Source of the DNA: CBDDLD01 sp965250025
GTDB taxonomy: Bacteria > Bacteroidota > Bacteroidia > Flavobacteriales > Flavobacteriaceae
DNA: 64,000 nt
Assembly: GCA_965250025.1 (NCBI GenBank)
Contig: OZ252283.1
Location: 2,976,001 to 3,040,000, forward strand
Reading direction: 5' to 3'
Shown piece after piece: positions 34,822 to 44,420 of the stretch. Numbering within the stretch: the first letter of the stretch is position 1; the number at the start of each line of letters is the position of its first letter. The notes under the pieces were generated by a model. That model made no database searches. It was not told where the DNA came from and saw nothing but the letters and a program-made list of their open reading frames with translations. Both the position numbers and the translations under genes were made by a program.

Positions 34822-35514
34822 TTAACGTCTTCCTAAAATCTGGAAAGCCCAATATAAAAGTGATGCTAATGCACCTAGTGCTGCCACCAAATAGGTTCTT
34901 GCCGCCCATTTAAGAGCATCTTCAGAGCCTTTATATTCTTCGGGAGTTACCATGTTCTTATTTTTCAACCAAGCCAAAGCTCTATTACTGGCATCATACT
35001 CTACAGGAAGTGTTACAAAACTGAATAACGTGGCAAATCCCATCATTATTAAACCAGCTATTGCCACCCAAAATCCCAGTCCGGCACCAGCGGCAGCTCC
35101 TAATACTAAACCTCCAATCACCAACCATTGAGACATGCCAGAGGAAACCTGAACAATTGGTACCAATTGTGAACGCATTTGTAACCAACTGTAAGCTTGT
35201 GCGTGCTGGACAGCATGTCCGCATTCGTGCGCTGCAACAGCGGCAGCGGCAGCATTACGCTGATTATATACTGCTTCACTAAGGTTTACAGTTTTATTTC
35301 TTGGATTGTAATGATCGGTTAATTGACCGGCTACTGAAATAACCTCAACATCATAAATGCCATTATCTGCCAGCATTTTTTCTGCTATTTCTCTTCCGCT
35401 CATTCCATTACGCAATTGCACTCTGGAGTACTTTGCAAATTTTCGTTTTAACTGACTGCTCACCATCCAACTTATTAAGGCAATGGCGCCAATCAACATA
35501 TAATATCCTAACAT
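34822..35514 (-). CDS. Membrane zinc metallopeptidase (YugP-like)
   Basis: 230 residues. The zincin motif is VAAHECGHAVQHAQ with HECGH at 96-100; three to four transmembrane helices flank it (about 4-20, 125-145, 148-170, 205-225). The YugP family is widespread but has no defined substrate; proteolysis of membrane proteins is inferred from the motif. Monocistronic. Confidence 0.9.
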   Translation of the reverse strand: MLGYYMLIGAIALISWMVSSQLKRKFAKYSRVQLRNGMSGREIAEKMLADNGIYDVEVISVAGQLTDHYNPRNKTVNLSEAVYNQRNAAAAAVAAHECGHAVQHAQAYSWLQMRSQLVPIVQVSSGMSQWLVIGGLVLGAAAGAGLGFWVAIAGLIMMGFATLFSFVTLPVEYDASNRALAWLKNKNMVTPEEYKGSEDALKWAARTYLVAALGALASLLYWAFQILGRR

Positions 35515-35597
35515 AGAGGTTCTCTGTTTTTATGTTATAAATTTACAATATTTAAAGCAAAAACTACGCCAATTTTACGTTAAGAAATTTTGTCAGG

Positions 35598-36122
35598 TTA
35601 TTGCTTGGTAAGAATGGCTCTTTGTGATACAATTATTGGATAAGAGACGACCTTAGGTGTTCCTTTTTCCTCATCTCCAGAAATTTTCTGATTGACCTTA
35701 TTAGACATTACAATCTCAAATACCATATCATGCCCTCTAAACTCCAAAGTAGTCGTTAGGAGATTATTTTGCACTTCAAAAATACTATATAAACGATTAT
35801 CAAACTGCTTTGCAGGAATCAGTATCCCATTATTTTCATCAACTACATATTCGCCCTTTTCAGCATCTATAGCAAACAAATTGTAATGTCGTTCCTGAGG
35901 GGTGCCATCTACAATATAAACGATACGGTATTCGTATTTTTCAATGGAATCCGTGGGTTGTAAATGAAATTCCATAGCTATTGCCTGCATCCCTTTTGGG
36001 CTTTTAATTTCTAAATTCCCCTTATAAACCCCAAAAAAGTCGTCGGGAAATTGCAACCCCTTTTCTTGTGAAAACAGCCCATTTTGAAATAGTAAAAATG
36101 CCAAACACAGCAACAGTCTCAT
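35598..36122 (-). CDS. Exported hypothetical protein
   Basis: 174 residues with a signal peptide (MRLLLCLAFLLFQNGLFSQ). The mature part is beta-rich: DDFFGVYKGNLEIKSPKG, MEFHLQPT, and GHDMVFEIVMSNKVNQ. It resembles a small lipocalin-like barrel, with no recognised family. No cysteine follows the signal, so it is periplasmic or secreted rather than a lipoprotein. No operon partner. Confidence 0.65.
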   Translation of the reverse strand: MRLLLCLAFLLFQNGLFSQEKGLQFPDDFFGVYKGNLEIKSPKGMQAIAMEFHLQPTDSIEKYEYRIVYIVDGTPQERHYNLFAIDAEKGEYVVDENNGILIPAKQFDNRLYSIFEVQNNLLTTTLEFRGHDMVFEIVMSNKVNQKISGDEEKGTPKVVSYPIIVSQRAILTKQ

Positions 36123-36219
36123 ATTATTATTATTTTCTATACAAGATAAGTATTATTGTTGGTTTTGGTTATCAGTCCTAATGTAGTAAAAACATCTCTT
36201 TGCAATAGTCATATTTCTA

Positions 36220-36335
36220 ACAGATTGCTTCGTCGTTACCACCTCGCAAAGACAACCTACCGTCATTCCGAGCATAGCGTGGGAATCTCATGATGATGTA
36301 GAATTCAACAGATTATCTCGTTGCATTGCAACGTG
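36220..36335. repeat. REP-like intergenic repeats downstream of leuS
   Basis: Two degenerate copies start with ACAGATT followed by TTCGTCGTT or TCTCGTTG and end CGCAAAGAC or TGCAATGAC; between them lies CGTCATTCCGAG (36261-36272) and GGGAATCTC. CGTCATTCCGAG recurs in inverse on the other side of leuS. No coding frame. Confidence 0.7.
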
Positions 36336-36343
36336 CAATGACA

Positions 36344-39175
36344 TTAGCCGACAATATTCACAATACGCCCAGGTACTACAATAACTTTTTTAGGTGTTCT
36401 GCCTTGTAATTGTTCCTGCGTTTTTTCATGAGCCATCACTACTTTTTCAATCTCATCTTTAGACATATCTAATGGCAAATCCATAGTAAAACGGGTTTTT
36501 CCATTAAAAGATATTGGGTAAGTTTTACTACTTTCTATCAAATGACTCTCGTCAAATACCGGAAATGATGTGAAGGCTATAGATGTTTCGTGACCTAACG
36601 CTTCCCATAATTCTTCAGCAATATGTGGTGCGTATGGTGAAATTAACACCAATAAAGGCTCTAAAATTTCACGGCTAATGCACTTTTGAGCAGTGAGTTC
36701 ATTAACAGCAATCATAAAGGTAGATACTGAAGTATTGAATGAGAAATTTTCAATATCTTCTTCTACTTTCTTTATGGTCTTATGCAGGGTTTTTAAGTGC
36801 TCTTTTGACGGCTCAGCGTCCGTAACTTTTAGCCCTTGATCGCTATAATACAGTTTCCAAAGCTTTTTAAGAAAACTGTGCACTCCTGTAATTCCTGCCG
36901 TATTCCATGGCTTATACTGTTCTAATGGCCCTAAGAACATTTCGTAGAGGCGCAACGAATCGGCACCGTATTGTTCGCAGATATGATCCGGATTAACGAC
37001 ATTGAACCATCTTTTAGACATCTTTTCTACTTCGCGCCCCACAATATATTTACCGTCTTCTAGTTTAAATGTAGCATCTTTAAATTGTGGTTGCCATTGC
37101 TTCAATACTTCAACATCAATTTCATCTGAAGCATTAACCATACTTACGTCTATTCTTAGCTCTTCTACATCAAACTGATCCTTAATACCTTTAGAAACGT
37201 ATTCGTTTGTTCCTGAAACTCTATAAACTATAGCGCTTGTCCCTAAGATCATTCCTTGATTAATCAGTTTTTTGGCAAACTCATCAACAGGCACCAAGCT
37301 CAGGTCGTACATGAACTTTTGCCAGAATCTCGCGTATAACAAATGACCAGTAGCATGTTCACTACCCCCGATATACAGGTCAACTTGCTGCCAGTAATTA
37401 ACCGCTTCCTGAGAAAAGATTGCAGCCTCATTTTGCGGATCCATATAACGGTTAAAATACTGTGAGCTTCCTGCCCATCCCGGCATAGTATTGAGCTCTA
37501 AAGGAAAGATGTGCTTATGGTCAATAAGGTCATTTGAAACCACTTCAGCTTTTAGACTATCCCATGCCCAAACGGTTGCATTACCTAATGGTGGTTCACC
37601 GGTTTCGGTAGGCAAATACTTTTCAACTTCAGGTAGCGTAATTGGCAAATGTTTTTCGTCTATCATTTGCGGCATACCGTCTTTATAGTATACCGGAAAA
37701 GGCTCTCCCCAATACCGTTGTCTGCTAAATACGGCGTCGCGTAAGCGGTAATTGGTTTTTCCTTGACCCTGACCTAACTGCTCCAATTCGTAGATGACAC
37801 GTTTGGTTGCTTTCTTATAATTCAAACCATTTAAGAAATCGCTATTGGCTATAATGGTATGTTCTTTATCTGCAAAGGCATTTTCTGAGATATCCACACC
37901 TTCAAAAATATTCGGAATAGAAATATTATAATGCTTGGCAAAATCATAATCGCGCTGATCACCACAAGGCACAGCCATAACCGCTCCTGTTCCATAGCTC
38001 GCCAGCACATAGTCACCTATCCAAATGGGTATTGGTGCTTTAGTAAATGGATGTTCGGCGTAAGCGCCTGTAAATACTCCAGATATGGTCTTAACATCTG
38101 CCATTCGATCGCGTTCACTGCGTTTGGCAGTAGCTTCTATATACGACTCAACCTCAGCACGCTGGGCTTCGGTCGTGATTTTAAGTACCAGATCGTGCTC
38201 TGGTGCCAGTGTCATAAAACTGGCTCCAAATATAGTATCTGGACGTGTCGTAAAGACCTCGATCTGGTGAGATACAGATCCGGTTGTTTCATTCGCCATA
38301 ACATTAAATGTTACGGCTGCACCCACGGATTTCCCAATCCAGTTACGTTGACTTTCTTTTAAGGAATCAGTCCAATCAATCGTTTCCAAACCTTGTAGCA
38401 ATCGCTCTGCGTAAGCAGATATACGCATGCTCCACTGGGTCATTTTTTTTCGGATCACAGGATGTCCTCCACGTTCCGATACGCCATTTACAATTTCATC
38501 ATTGGCTAATACCGTTCCTAGTGCCGGGCACCAGTTAACTTCTGTCTCGGCAAGATAGGTCAGTCTGTACTTGAGTAACAGGTCTTGTTGTTCTTGTTCA
38601 GAATAGGCTTTCCATGCTTCTGCCGTAAAACGTGGCGTATCATCATCACAAGCAGCATTGATGTTGCCATTACCTTCTGTATTAAAAATGGCCTCGAGTT
38701 CTGAAATTGGTTTGGCTTTATCAGCAGCATTACAATAGTACGAATTGAACAATTGTATAAATATCCATTGAGTCCATTTGTAATACTTTGGATCACTGGT
38801 ACGTACTTCTCTGCTCCAATCGAACGAAAACCCAATCTGATCGAGTTGACGTCGGTAAGTCGCAATATTAGTTTCCGTAGTTATTGCCGGATGCTGTCCA
38901 GTTTGGATAGCATATTGCTCAGCAGGCAGCCCAAAACTATCGTAACCCTGAGGATGCAAAACATTAAAGCCCTTATGTCGTTTGTATCTCGCATAGATAT
39001 CTGAAGCAATATAACCTAACGGATGCCCTACATGTAAACCTGCTCCACTGGGATATGGGAACATATCTAACACGTAATACTTAGGCTTATCGGATTGGTT
39101 TTCTGCTTTGAACGTTTGCTCTTTTGCCCAACGATCCTGCCATTTCTTTTCTATAGCGTTGAAATTGTATTTCAT
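36344..39175 (-). CDS. leuS: Leucyl-tRNA synthetase
   Basis: Class I synthetase of 943 residues from the ATG at 39175 (an upstream in-frame Met would begin within the repeat-rich spacer). HIGH motif: PSGAGLHVGHPLGY; editing (CP1) domain about 230-430 including TTRPDTIFGASFM; KMSKS loop: EKMSKRWFN; anticodon-binding and C-terminal domains follow. Repeats flank both ends. It is the first of a series leuS, ftsX, DUF3098 that I recall as conserved in relatives, although leuS lies on the opposite strand here. Confidence 0.97.
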   Translation of the reverse strand: MKYNFNAIEKKWQDRWAKEQTFKAENQSDKPKYYVLDMFPYPSGAGLHVGHPLGYIASDIYARYKRHKGFNVLHPQGYDSFGLPAEQYAIQTGQHPAITTETNIATYRRQLDQIGFSFDWSREVRTSDPKYYKWTQWIFIQLFNSYYCNAADKAKPISELEAIFNTEGNGNINAACDDDTPRFTAEAWKAYSEQEQQDLLLKYRLTYLAETEVNWCPALGTVLANDEIVNGVSERGGHPVIRKKMTQWSMRISAYAERLLQGLETIDWTDSLKESQRNWIGKSVGAAVTFNVMANETTGSVSHQIEVFTTRPDTIFGASFMTLAPEHDLVLKITTEAQRAEVESYIEATAKRSERDRMADVKTISGVFTGAYAEHPFTKAPIPIWIGDYVLASYGTGAVMAVPCGDQRDYDFAKHYNISIPNIFEGVDISENAFADKEHTIIANSDFLNGLNYKKATKRVIYELEQLGQGQGKTNYRLRDAVFSRQRYWGEPFPVYYKDGMPQMIDEKHLPITLPEVEKYLPTETGEPPLGNATVWAWDSLKAEVVSNDLIDHKHIFPLELNTMPGWAGSSQYFNRYMDPQNEAAIFSQEAVNYWQQVDLYIGGSEHATGHLLYARFWQKFMYDLSLVPVDEFAKKLINQGMILGTSAIVYRVSGTNEYVSKGIKDQFDVEELRIDVSMVNASDEIDVEVLKQWQPQFKDATFKLEDGKYIVGREVEKMSKRWFNVVNPDHICEQYGADSLRLYEMFLGPLEQYKPWNTAGITGVHSFLKKLWKLYYSDQGLKVTDAEPSKEHLKTLHKTIKKVEEDIENFSFNTSVSTFMIAVNELTAQKCISREILEPLLVLISPYAPHIAEELWEALGHETSIAFTSFPVFDESHLIESSKTYPISFNGKTRFTMDLPLDMSKDEIEKVVMAHEKTQEQLQGRTPKKVIVVPGRIVNIVG

Positions 39176-39200
39176 AACTTTATACTTACGAATTCTTATT

Positions 39201-39284
39201 GTCATTCGGAGCACTAACCGCTAGAGTAACCTTTTAAGATCATAGCCATTGTGACTGGGCACATACATTGCTCTCGGAATGACG
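39201..39284. repeat. Imperfect palindromic repeat between leuS and ftsX
   Basis: GTCATTCGGAGC (39201-39212) and GCTCTCGGAATGAC (39270-39283) form inverted ends around 57 bases; the right end contains the reverse complement of CGTCATTCCGAG found at 36261-36272. Confidence 0.7.
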
Positions 39285-39392
39285 AATTAAGGCGCAAATT
39301 TAAACTTATTACAACACTATTAAAAGTTTCAGCGTTGTAATACTTAGCAAAATAGAATTGTTTTATATTTTTACCGTTACTAATGTAATTTT

Positions 39393-40271
39393 ATGGCTTC
39401 TTCATTTGATAGATATCAAAAACGGAAATTAATTTCTTCGTATTTCTCTGTAGTGATCAGTATCGCTTTGGTACTTTTCCTTTTAGGGTGTTTAGGACTT
39501 TTAGTCCTGAATGCTAAAAAAGTAGCAGATCATTTTAAAGAACAGGTAGTTATGACGATTTATCTGAATGATACTGCCAAAGAGGTTGAGGTCAACCAGT
39601 TAAAAAAGAGTCTGGCCATGGCCGAATATACCAAGAGCACTGTGTATGTATCTAAAGAGGAGGCTGCCGAATTGATGAATGCTGAAACCGGTGAGGATTT
39701 TATGGATTTTGTGGGTTATAATCCACTTAAAAACTCTATTGACGTGTATCTCAAAGCAGATTATGTTACTACTGAAAGTCTTACTGAGATCTCAGAAAGC
39801 ATTGGCAACAAAGCTTTCATTGAAGAAATTCGCTATGACAATGACTTGGTAGAGTTGATGAATGACAACGTCAAGAAAATCACTTTTTGGGTATTGGTCA
39901 TTAGTGCTATCTTTACATTAATTGCCGTATTGCTTATTAATAGTTCCATAAGGCTTGCTGTTTATTCCAAACGCTTTATTATTAAAACCATGCAAATGGT
40001 TGGTGCCACCAAGCATTTTATCCGTAGACCTTTTGTTTGGAAAAGTGTACAGCTTGGTGTCATAGGCGCTATTCTTGCCATGATTGGTATGGCGGTAGTA
40101 CTGTATTATCTGGACCTGACCTTCCCCGAGCTTCAACTTATTGATAATATGATTATGCTTGTAGGGCTATTTGCAGGTATATTTGTTATTGGCATTTTAA
40201 TTACCTGGGTAAGTACCTTTATCGCTACTCAACGTTTCCTTAACTTAAAAACAGATCAGTTGTATTATTGA
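39393..40271 (+). CDS. ftsX: Cell division protein FtsX
   Basis: 292-residue inner-membrane permease-like protein. Pattern: one transmembrane segment (about 17-40), a periplasmic domain (40-165) with VVMTIYLNDTAKEVEV and EIRYDNDLVELMN, then three helices (about 170-190, 225-245, 260-280). FtsX works with FtsE to control septal peptidoglycan hydrolases; ftsE is not next door. Followed by the lipoprotein and DUF3098 genes. Confidence 0.93.
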   Translation: MASSFDRYQKRKLISSYFSVVISIALVLFLLGCLGLLVLNAKKVADHFKEQVVMTIYLNDTAKEVEVNQLKKSLAMAEYTKSTVYVSKEEAAELMNAETGEDFMDFVGYNPLKNSIDVYLKADYVTTESLTEISESIGNKAFIEEIRYDNDLVELMNDNVKKITFWVLVISAIFTLIAVLLINSSIRLAVYSKRFIIKTMQMVGATKHFIRRPFVWKSVQLGVIGAILAMIGMAVVLYYLDLTFPELQLIDNMIMLVGLFAGIFVIGILITWVSTFIATQRFLNLKTDQLYY

Positions 40272-40333
40272 TTTTGAGCGGTTTAAAAATAAACTTTAGG
40301 GGTTTTTCGTTATTGAAGTAAAACTCACCAACC

Positions 40334-40681
40334 ATGAGAAAGTTTATTATCACTCTTTTTATGCTTAGCTGTATTACGTATCTGCTATTATTACAGTCTT
40401 GTATTATTAATAACCCTCAACCTGAATCATGTGCCGTAGTAGAAGTCAAGATTGTCAAAATCAGTGAAGGCACCAGCTATGATATTATGTTTCGTGATAG
40501 TCATGGTGACCGCTATTACATTAACAGAGGATTGGAACAAGGGTTAAATTTAGATAGTCTTAACGCTAAAGTTTTAAATAAAACCGTTACTTTGCATTTA
40601 CCAAAATTAGCCTTAGGTACTTCTGAGCACATTGCTCAAATGGCTATTGAAGACGAGGTTATTTTTACTGAATTTGATTAA
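40334..40681 (+). CDS. Small lipoprotein, unknown function
   Basis: 115 residues. Signal ends at Cys23 (LLLQSC). The mature part is a short beta-rich domain (CAVVEVKIVKISEGTSYDIMFRDSHGDRYYINRGLEQGLNL). No known family. It lies between ftsX and the DUF3098 gene, with a 2-base gap to the latter, so they are likely one transcript. Confidence 0.7.
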   Translation: MRKFIITLFMLSCITYLLLLQSCIINNPQPESCAVVEVKIVKISEGTSYDIMFRDSHGDRYYINRGLEQGLNLDSLNAKVLNKTVTLHLPKLALGTSEHIAQMAIEDEVIFTEFD

Positions 40682-40683
40682 CT

Positions 40684-40944
40684 ATGGGTGAAAAAAAACG
40701 CAAAGACGAAGCTAAACATCATTTTATTTTTGGAAAAGAAAATTACAAATGGTTATTTATTGGATTAGGTTGTATTGCACTTGGTTTTATTCTCATGGCG
40801 GGTGGCGGTAGTGACGACCCTAATGTCTATAATGATGCTATTTTTAGCTGGAGACGTATTCGTCTAGCACCGACTCTGGTATTGATTGGTTTTGGCATTC
40901 AGGTATATGCTATCCTTAGAGGTCCTGATAAAACACAGAAGTAA
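40684..40944 (+). CDS. DUF3098 membrane protein
   Basis: 86 residues with two transmembrane helices (about 22-40 and 58-76). The DUF3098 signature is FIFGKENYKWLFIGLGCIALGFILMAGGG cut across residues 15-43, then DAIFSWRRIRLAPTLVLIG. Function unknown; in Bacteroidota it sits between ftsX and uppP. Here uppP is 8.7 kb away, because the glycerate/GH63 operon lies in between on the other strand. Confidence 0.9.
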   Translation: MGEKKRKDEAKHHFIFGKENYKWLFIGLGCIALGFILMAGGGSDDPNVYNDAIFSWRRIRLAPTLVLIGFGIQVYAILRGPDKTQK

Positions 40945-40947
40945 CTT

Positions 40948-42069
40948 TCATTGTATATAGTTTACAAAATCTGACACCAAATTCTTCAGGTAACGTTTAC
41001 TATTATTTATGGCGTCATCTAAATCTTTCGCTTGTTCCAGTATTGATGCACTATACTTAATTCCCATTTTGTTAAGTTGATTTTCATTGAGATCAATACT
41101 TCCACAAAAGGTTGCCACAGAAATATTATGATTTCTTGCTGATTTTAAGATCCCATCTATAGCCTTTCCTGATAGGGTTTGATTATCGAGCTTCCCTTCA
41201 CCTGTAATGATCCATTCCCCTCCAGTGATACATTCATCAAATTTTGCAATTTGTTTTATAAGGTCTATTCCTGGTTTTAATTCTCCGTCTAAAAAAGCAA
41301 CCGCTCCTGCTCCCATACCGCCTGCTGCTCCTGCGCCTTCTATACTTTGACTTTCTATCTTGAAATGGTTATCTAATAGTTTTGAAAAGCTTCTTAAACC
41401 TTCATCTAACGCTTTAATCTCTCTATCACTAGCTCCTTTCTGCCTGGCATAGATCATTGCAGCACCTTGACTACCATAAAGTGGATTCGTAACATCACAT
41501 GCTATCTGTATACTTATATTGTCTAGATATGGATTAACCTTTGAGTCGTCAATATCAACAATATTGATCAATTGCTCACCAACAGGCTTTATGGATTTTC
41601 CGCGCTTATCTAAAAAACGATATCCCAATGCACTTGCCATACCTATACCACAATCGTTGGTTGCACTTCCTCCTAAGCCTAATATGATATGTTTTGCACC
41701 TTTATTAATAGCATCAAGGATCAGTTCTCCTGTACCATACGTAGATGTATATTTGCAGTTCTGCTCACGCTCTTCTAAAAGCTTAATTCCTGAAGCTTCA
41801 GCAAGTTCTATAAATGCCTTTTGTGTTGTATGCGAAAATAAGTATGTTGCTTTTACAGGTCTAAATACAGGGTCATTAACCTCAACTGTAACTATTTCTC
41901 CTTTAAGATAATAATTAACAACTTCTATAGTACCATCACCGCCGTCTGCCATGGGCAATAACACTACCTCAACATTAAGAAGTTTTTCCATTTCCTCCTT
42001 TACTATGGAACAGATTTCAAGACTAGATAGTGAACCTTTGTACTTGTCTGGCGCTACGATTATTTTCAT
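40948..42069 (-). CDS. Glycerate 2-kinase (GlxK type)
   Basis: Phosphorylates D-glycerate to 2-phosphoglycerate; 373 residues, the normal GlxK/GarK length. Motifs: IVAPDKYKGSLSS at the start, LPMADGGDGT (about 39-48), GLGGSATNDCGIGMASALGY (about 122-141), GAGAAGGMGAGA, and ITGEGKLDNQTLSGK. Last gene of the operon, ten bases after the symporter gene. With a glycosylglycerate hydrolase upstream, the substrate is presumably the glycerate freed by that enzyme, feeding lower glycolysis. Confidence 0.93.
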   Translation of the reverse strand: MKIIVAPDKYKGSLSSLEICSIVKEEMEKLLNVEVVLLPMADGGDGTIEVVNYYLKGEIVTVEVNDPVFRPVKATYLFSHTTQKAFIELAEASGIKLLEEREQNCKYTSTYGTGELILDAINKGAKHIILGLGGSATNDCGIGMASALGYRFLDKRGKSIKPVGEQLINIVDIDDSKVNPYLDNISIQIACDVTNPLYGSQGAAMIYARQKGASDREIKALDEGLRSFSKLLDNHFKIESQSIEGAGAAGGMGAGAVAFLDGELKPGIDLIKQIAKFDECITGGEWIITGEGKLDNQTLSGKAIDGILKSARNHNISVATFCGSIDLNENQLNKMGIKYSASILEQAKDLDDAINNSKRYLKNLVSDFVNYIQ

Positions 42070-42079
42070 TTCATGTCTT

Positions 42080-43786
42080 TTATCCCAAGATGCTTGGTAA
42101 AAAATAACTTAAAATAAGTATTAACAGAAAGAAAGTGACCAGAATTAATGGTTCTTTTTGTAAAAAATCTTTCTTCTTCAGTACATAGTTAACTTCTACA
42201 TGCTTTGCTGATACTTTAGGAGTTAGTTTACTTACCGCTAAGGCCAAAACAACGGCGATGACAAATCCTGTTAAATTGTACCATATCCAAAATAAATCTG
42301 GGGTGTTATATATTCCTATTTCTTTTAAGGCCTCATGAATACTTAAATCTCCTGAATAAAAATGCCCTTGACTAAAGAAGTAACTCAATTCTGGCAAGTA
42401 TTTAAAAAATAAGTTAATAACCACTGCTGTTATTATAGCGGTATTCATTCCTAAGTGGTTAACCTTCTTAAAAAATATGGCAATAATAAATGCTGCCAAT
42501 ATTGGACCATAAAACAATGACGAGATGGAATTGATTAATTCAATGACTGTACTTTGACTATTACCGAATAAGCATGCTGCCAATATACATACTGCTCCCC
42601 AAAAGATGACCAGTCCTTTAGATACTAACATGTACTTCTTTTCGGATAATTTCTTCTCTTTATTATTAAAAAAATCTTCGATAGTTACTGCGCTTAACGA
42701 ATTTATAGTTGAGCTTAGCGATGACATGGCTGCAGACATGATACCAATCATGAGTATCCCTATAAGGCCATTAGGTAAATATTTTACTATGAACACCGGA
42801 ATCATCAAATCTGGTTTTATACCATGTTTTGCATACTCTCCTGGATAATGAGCTTGTGTAGTTTGTTCAATACTGGAGTAAAAATCTGGAATATTGCTAA
42901 CTAAATAACCTATGACCAACCCCATAATACAGTACACTAAAACTACTGGAAACCTTAACAACCCATTAGCCAATAACAACTTTTTAATGGTGCTTTCATT
43001 TTTAGCGGATAATAAGCGTTGGGCTTGTGTTTGATCTGTACCATAATAAGATAAGTATAAAAATAGTCCTCCTAATAGCATAGGCCAAAAGCCATATTCT
43101 TCACCTTCATATAGTCCTATATTGGTGAAATCAATTACTTGAAGTCTCTCCATTGAAAACCCTGTAAAATCACCTGTATCTTTGATCAAAGAATATCCTA
43201 TAACCAAGCAAATAATGAGTCCTAAAAATAAAATGATCATCTGAATGGCATCTCCCCATACTACAGCCTTCATACCGCCTTGATAGGAATATACGAGTGT
43301 CACTATGCTAATTATGAATAAGGTCCAGTAAAAGCTTATTCCTATTACAGCTTGTATGATCAATGCCATGGTAAATACCATGACTCCAGTTCCTAAAGCT
43401 CTACTGATCTGAAAAACTATACTTACAATCTTTCTTGTAGATGGTGAAAAACGACGTTCTAAATATTCATAAATACTTACTATTCCTGATTTGTATAATG
43501 GTGGTATTATAAAAAGCATAATGCCTATCATAGCCAGTGGCACTGCAAATTCAAAGGTTAACCACTTCATACCTCCGTTTGCTTTCAACCCTACAAATGC
43601 TGGTGCCGATATAAAACTAATTGCCGACAGTTGTGTCGCCATGGTTGAAAGGCTTAACGGAAACCATCCTAAACTTTTTCCTCCCAAAAAATAATCTTTG
43701 GAGTTTTTATTCTCCTTGAAGAAATAACCCATACCCATAAAGCCTATGAGGTATATCAAAATCACTGTATAATCTAACCAATTCAT
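42080..43786 (-). CDS. Sodium:solute symporter (SSS family)
   Basis: 568-residue inner-membrane transporter with about 14 transmembrane segments. Family signatures: DYFLGGKSLGWFPLSLSTMATQLSAISFIS near residue 32, YEYLERRFSP, and GGMKAVVWGDAIQM. Related proteins carry sugars, glycosides or sialic acid with sodium. Here it lies between the acetyltransferase and glycerate kinase genes, so the best guess is import of the intact glycerate glycoside or of its products. Twelve-base gap upstream, ten downstream. Confidence 0.9.
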   Translation of the reverse strand: MNWLDYTVILIYLIGFMGMGYFFKENKNSKDYFLGGKSLGWFPLSLSTMATQLSAISFISAPAFVGLKANGGMKWLTFEFAVPLAMIGIMLFIIPPLYKSGIVSIYEYLERRFSPSTRKIVSIVFQISRALGTGVMVFTMALIIQAVIGISFYWTLFIISIVTLVYSYQGGMKAVVWGDAIQMIILFLGLIICLVIGYSLIKDTGDFTGFSMERLQVIDFTNIGLYEGEEYGFWPMLLGGLFLYLSYYGTDQTQAQRLLSAKNESTIKKLLLANGLLRFPVVLVYCIMGLVIGYLVSNIPDFYSSIEQTTQAHYPGEYAKHGIKPDLMIPVFIVKYLPNGLIGILMIGIMSAAMSSLSSTINSLSAVTIEDFFNNKEKKLSEKKYMLVSKGLVIFWGAVCILAACLFGNSQSTVIELINSISSLFYGPILAAFIIAIFFKKVNHLGMNTAIITAVVINLFFKYLPELSYFFSQGHFYSGDLSIHEALKEIGIYNTPDLFWIWYNLTGFVIAVVLALAVSKLTPKVSAKHVEVNYVLKKKDFLQKEPLILVTFFLLILILSYFLPSILG

Positions 43787-43798
43787 AATGCTTAGGTA

Positions 43799-44407
43799 TT
43801 AGTTTAGTTTTTGTTTTAGCTCAATTTTTACATGAGCTAGCCATTCTTCTCTTAAAATGCTCATAAGTACACAATCTGCTCTGTCTTTCCCATTAATGGC
43901 CGGAAACATATTCCTGAGAACACCTTCTTGTTTACATCCTACGCTTTTCATCGCGGCAATACTAATTTTGTTTTCAGCATGAGCCCCAAACCCTATCCGT
44001 TCAAGGTTTAATTTTTCGAATACAAATTCAAACAATAAATATTTACATCGTTTGTTTAAGCCCGTCCCTCTATGGGCTTCACCATACCACGTATGACCAA
44101 GTTTAATGGTTTTTAGATCTTCTATATATTGATACAGTCGTGTTGTCCCTGCATATCGCTGTTGCTTCTTATCAAAAACTGCAAAAGGATATTCTGCTTT
44201 TGATGCCCTATTGGCTACTGCTGATGTAATATACGCGCTTAGATTTTCATACCCTTTGCCGTTTTCAAAAAAGTAAGTCCAAATACTCTCTTCTTCAGAC
44301 ATATAAAGCAACTCTTCTGTATGAGCCAATCTTAATGGGCTCAATATTACGAGATCGTCTTCTAATATATAATCTTTTACATAATCAAATTGCTCCCCTA
44401 CATCCAT
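43799..44407 (-). CDS. GNAT-family N-acetyltransferase (RimJ/RimL-like)
   Basis: 202 residues. Acetyl-CoA site HTWYGEAHRGTGLNKRCKYLLFEFVFE (the R/Q-x-x-G-x-G/A motif is HRGTGL), followed by LNLERIGFGAHAENKISIAAMKSVGCKQEG. The RimJ/RimL subgroup acetylates protein N-termini or small amines. It lies between the GH63-like hydrolase and the symporter with 13- and 12-base gaps, so it is part of the operon, an unexpected member of a glycoside-use cluster. Its target is unknown. Confidence 0.85.
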   Translation of the reverse strand: MDVGEQFDYVKDYILEDDLVILSPLRLAHTEELLYMSEEESIWTYFFENGKGYENLSAYITSAVANRASKAEYPFAVFDKKQQRYAGTTRLYQYIEDLKTIKLGHTWYGEAHRGTGLNKRCKYLLFEFVFEKLNLERIGFGAHAENKISIAAMKSVGCKQEGVLRNMFPAINGKDRADCVLMSILREEWLAHVKIELKQKLN

Positions 44408-44420
44408 TGTTTCCTATAAT

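Noticed and set aside
37931..38362. 143-codon plus-strand frame inside leuS
   Set aside because: Shadow frame of the synthetase editing domain, which is fully conserved on the minus strand.
39105..39122. Another LacI-like site (AACGTTTGC) near 39.1 kb
   Set aside because: Lies in the leuS coding region, matches only nine bases and is not palindromic.
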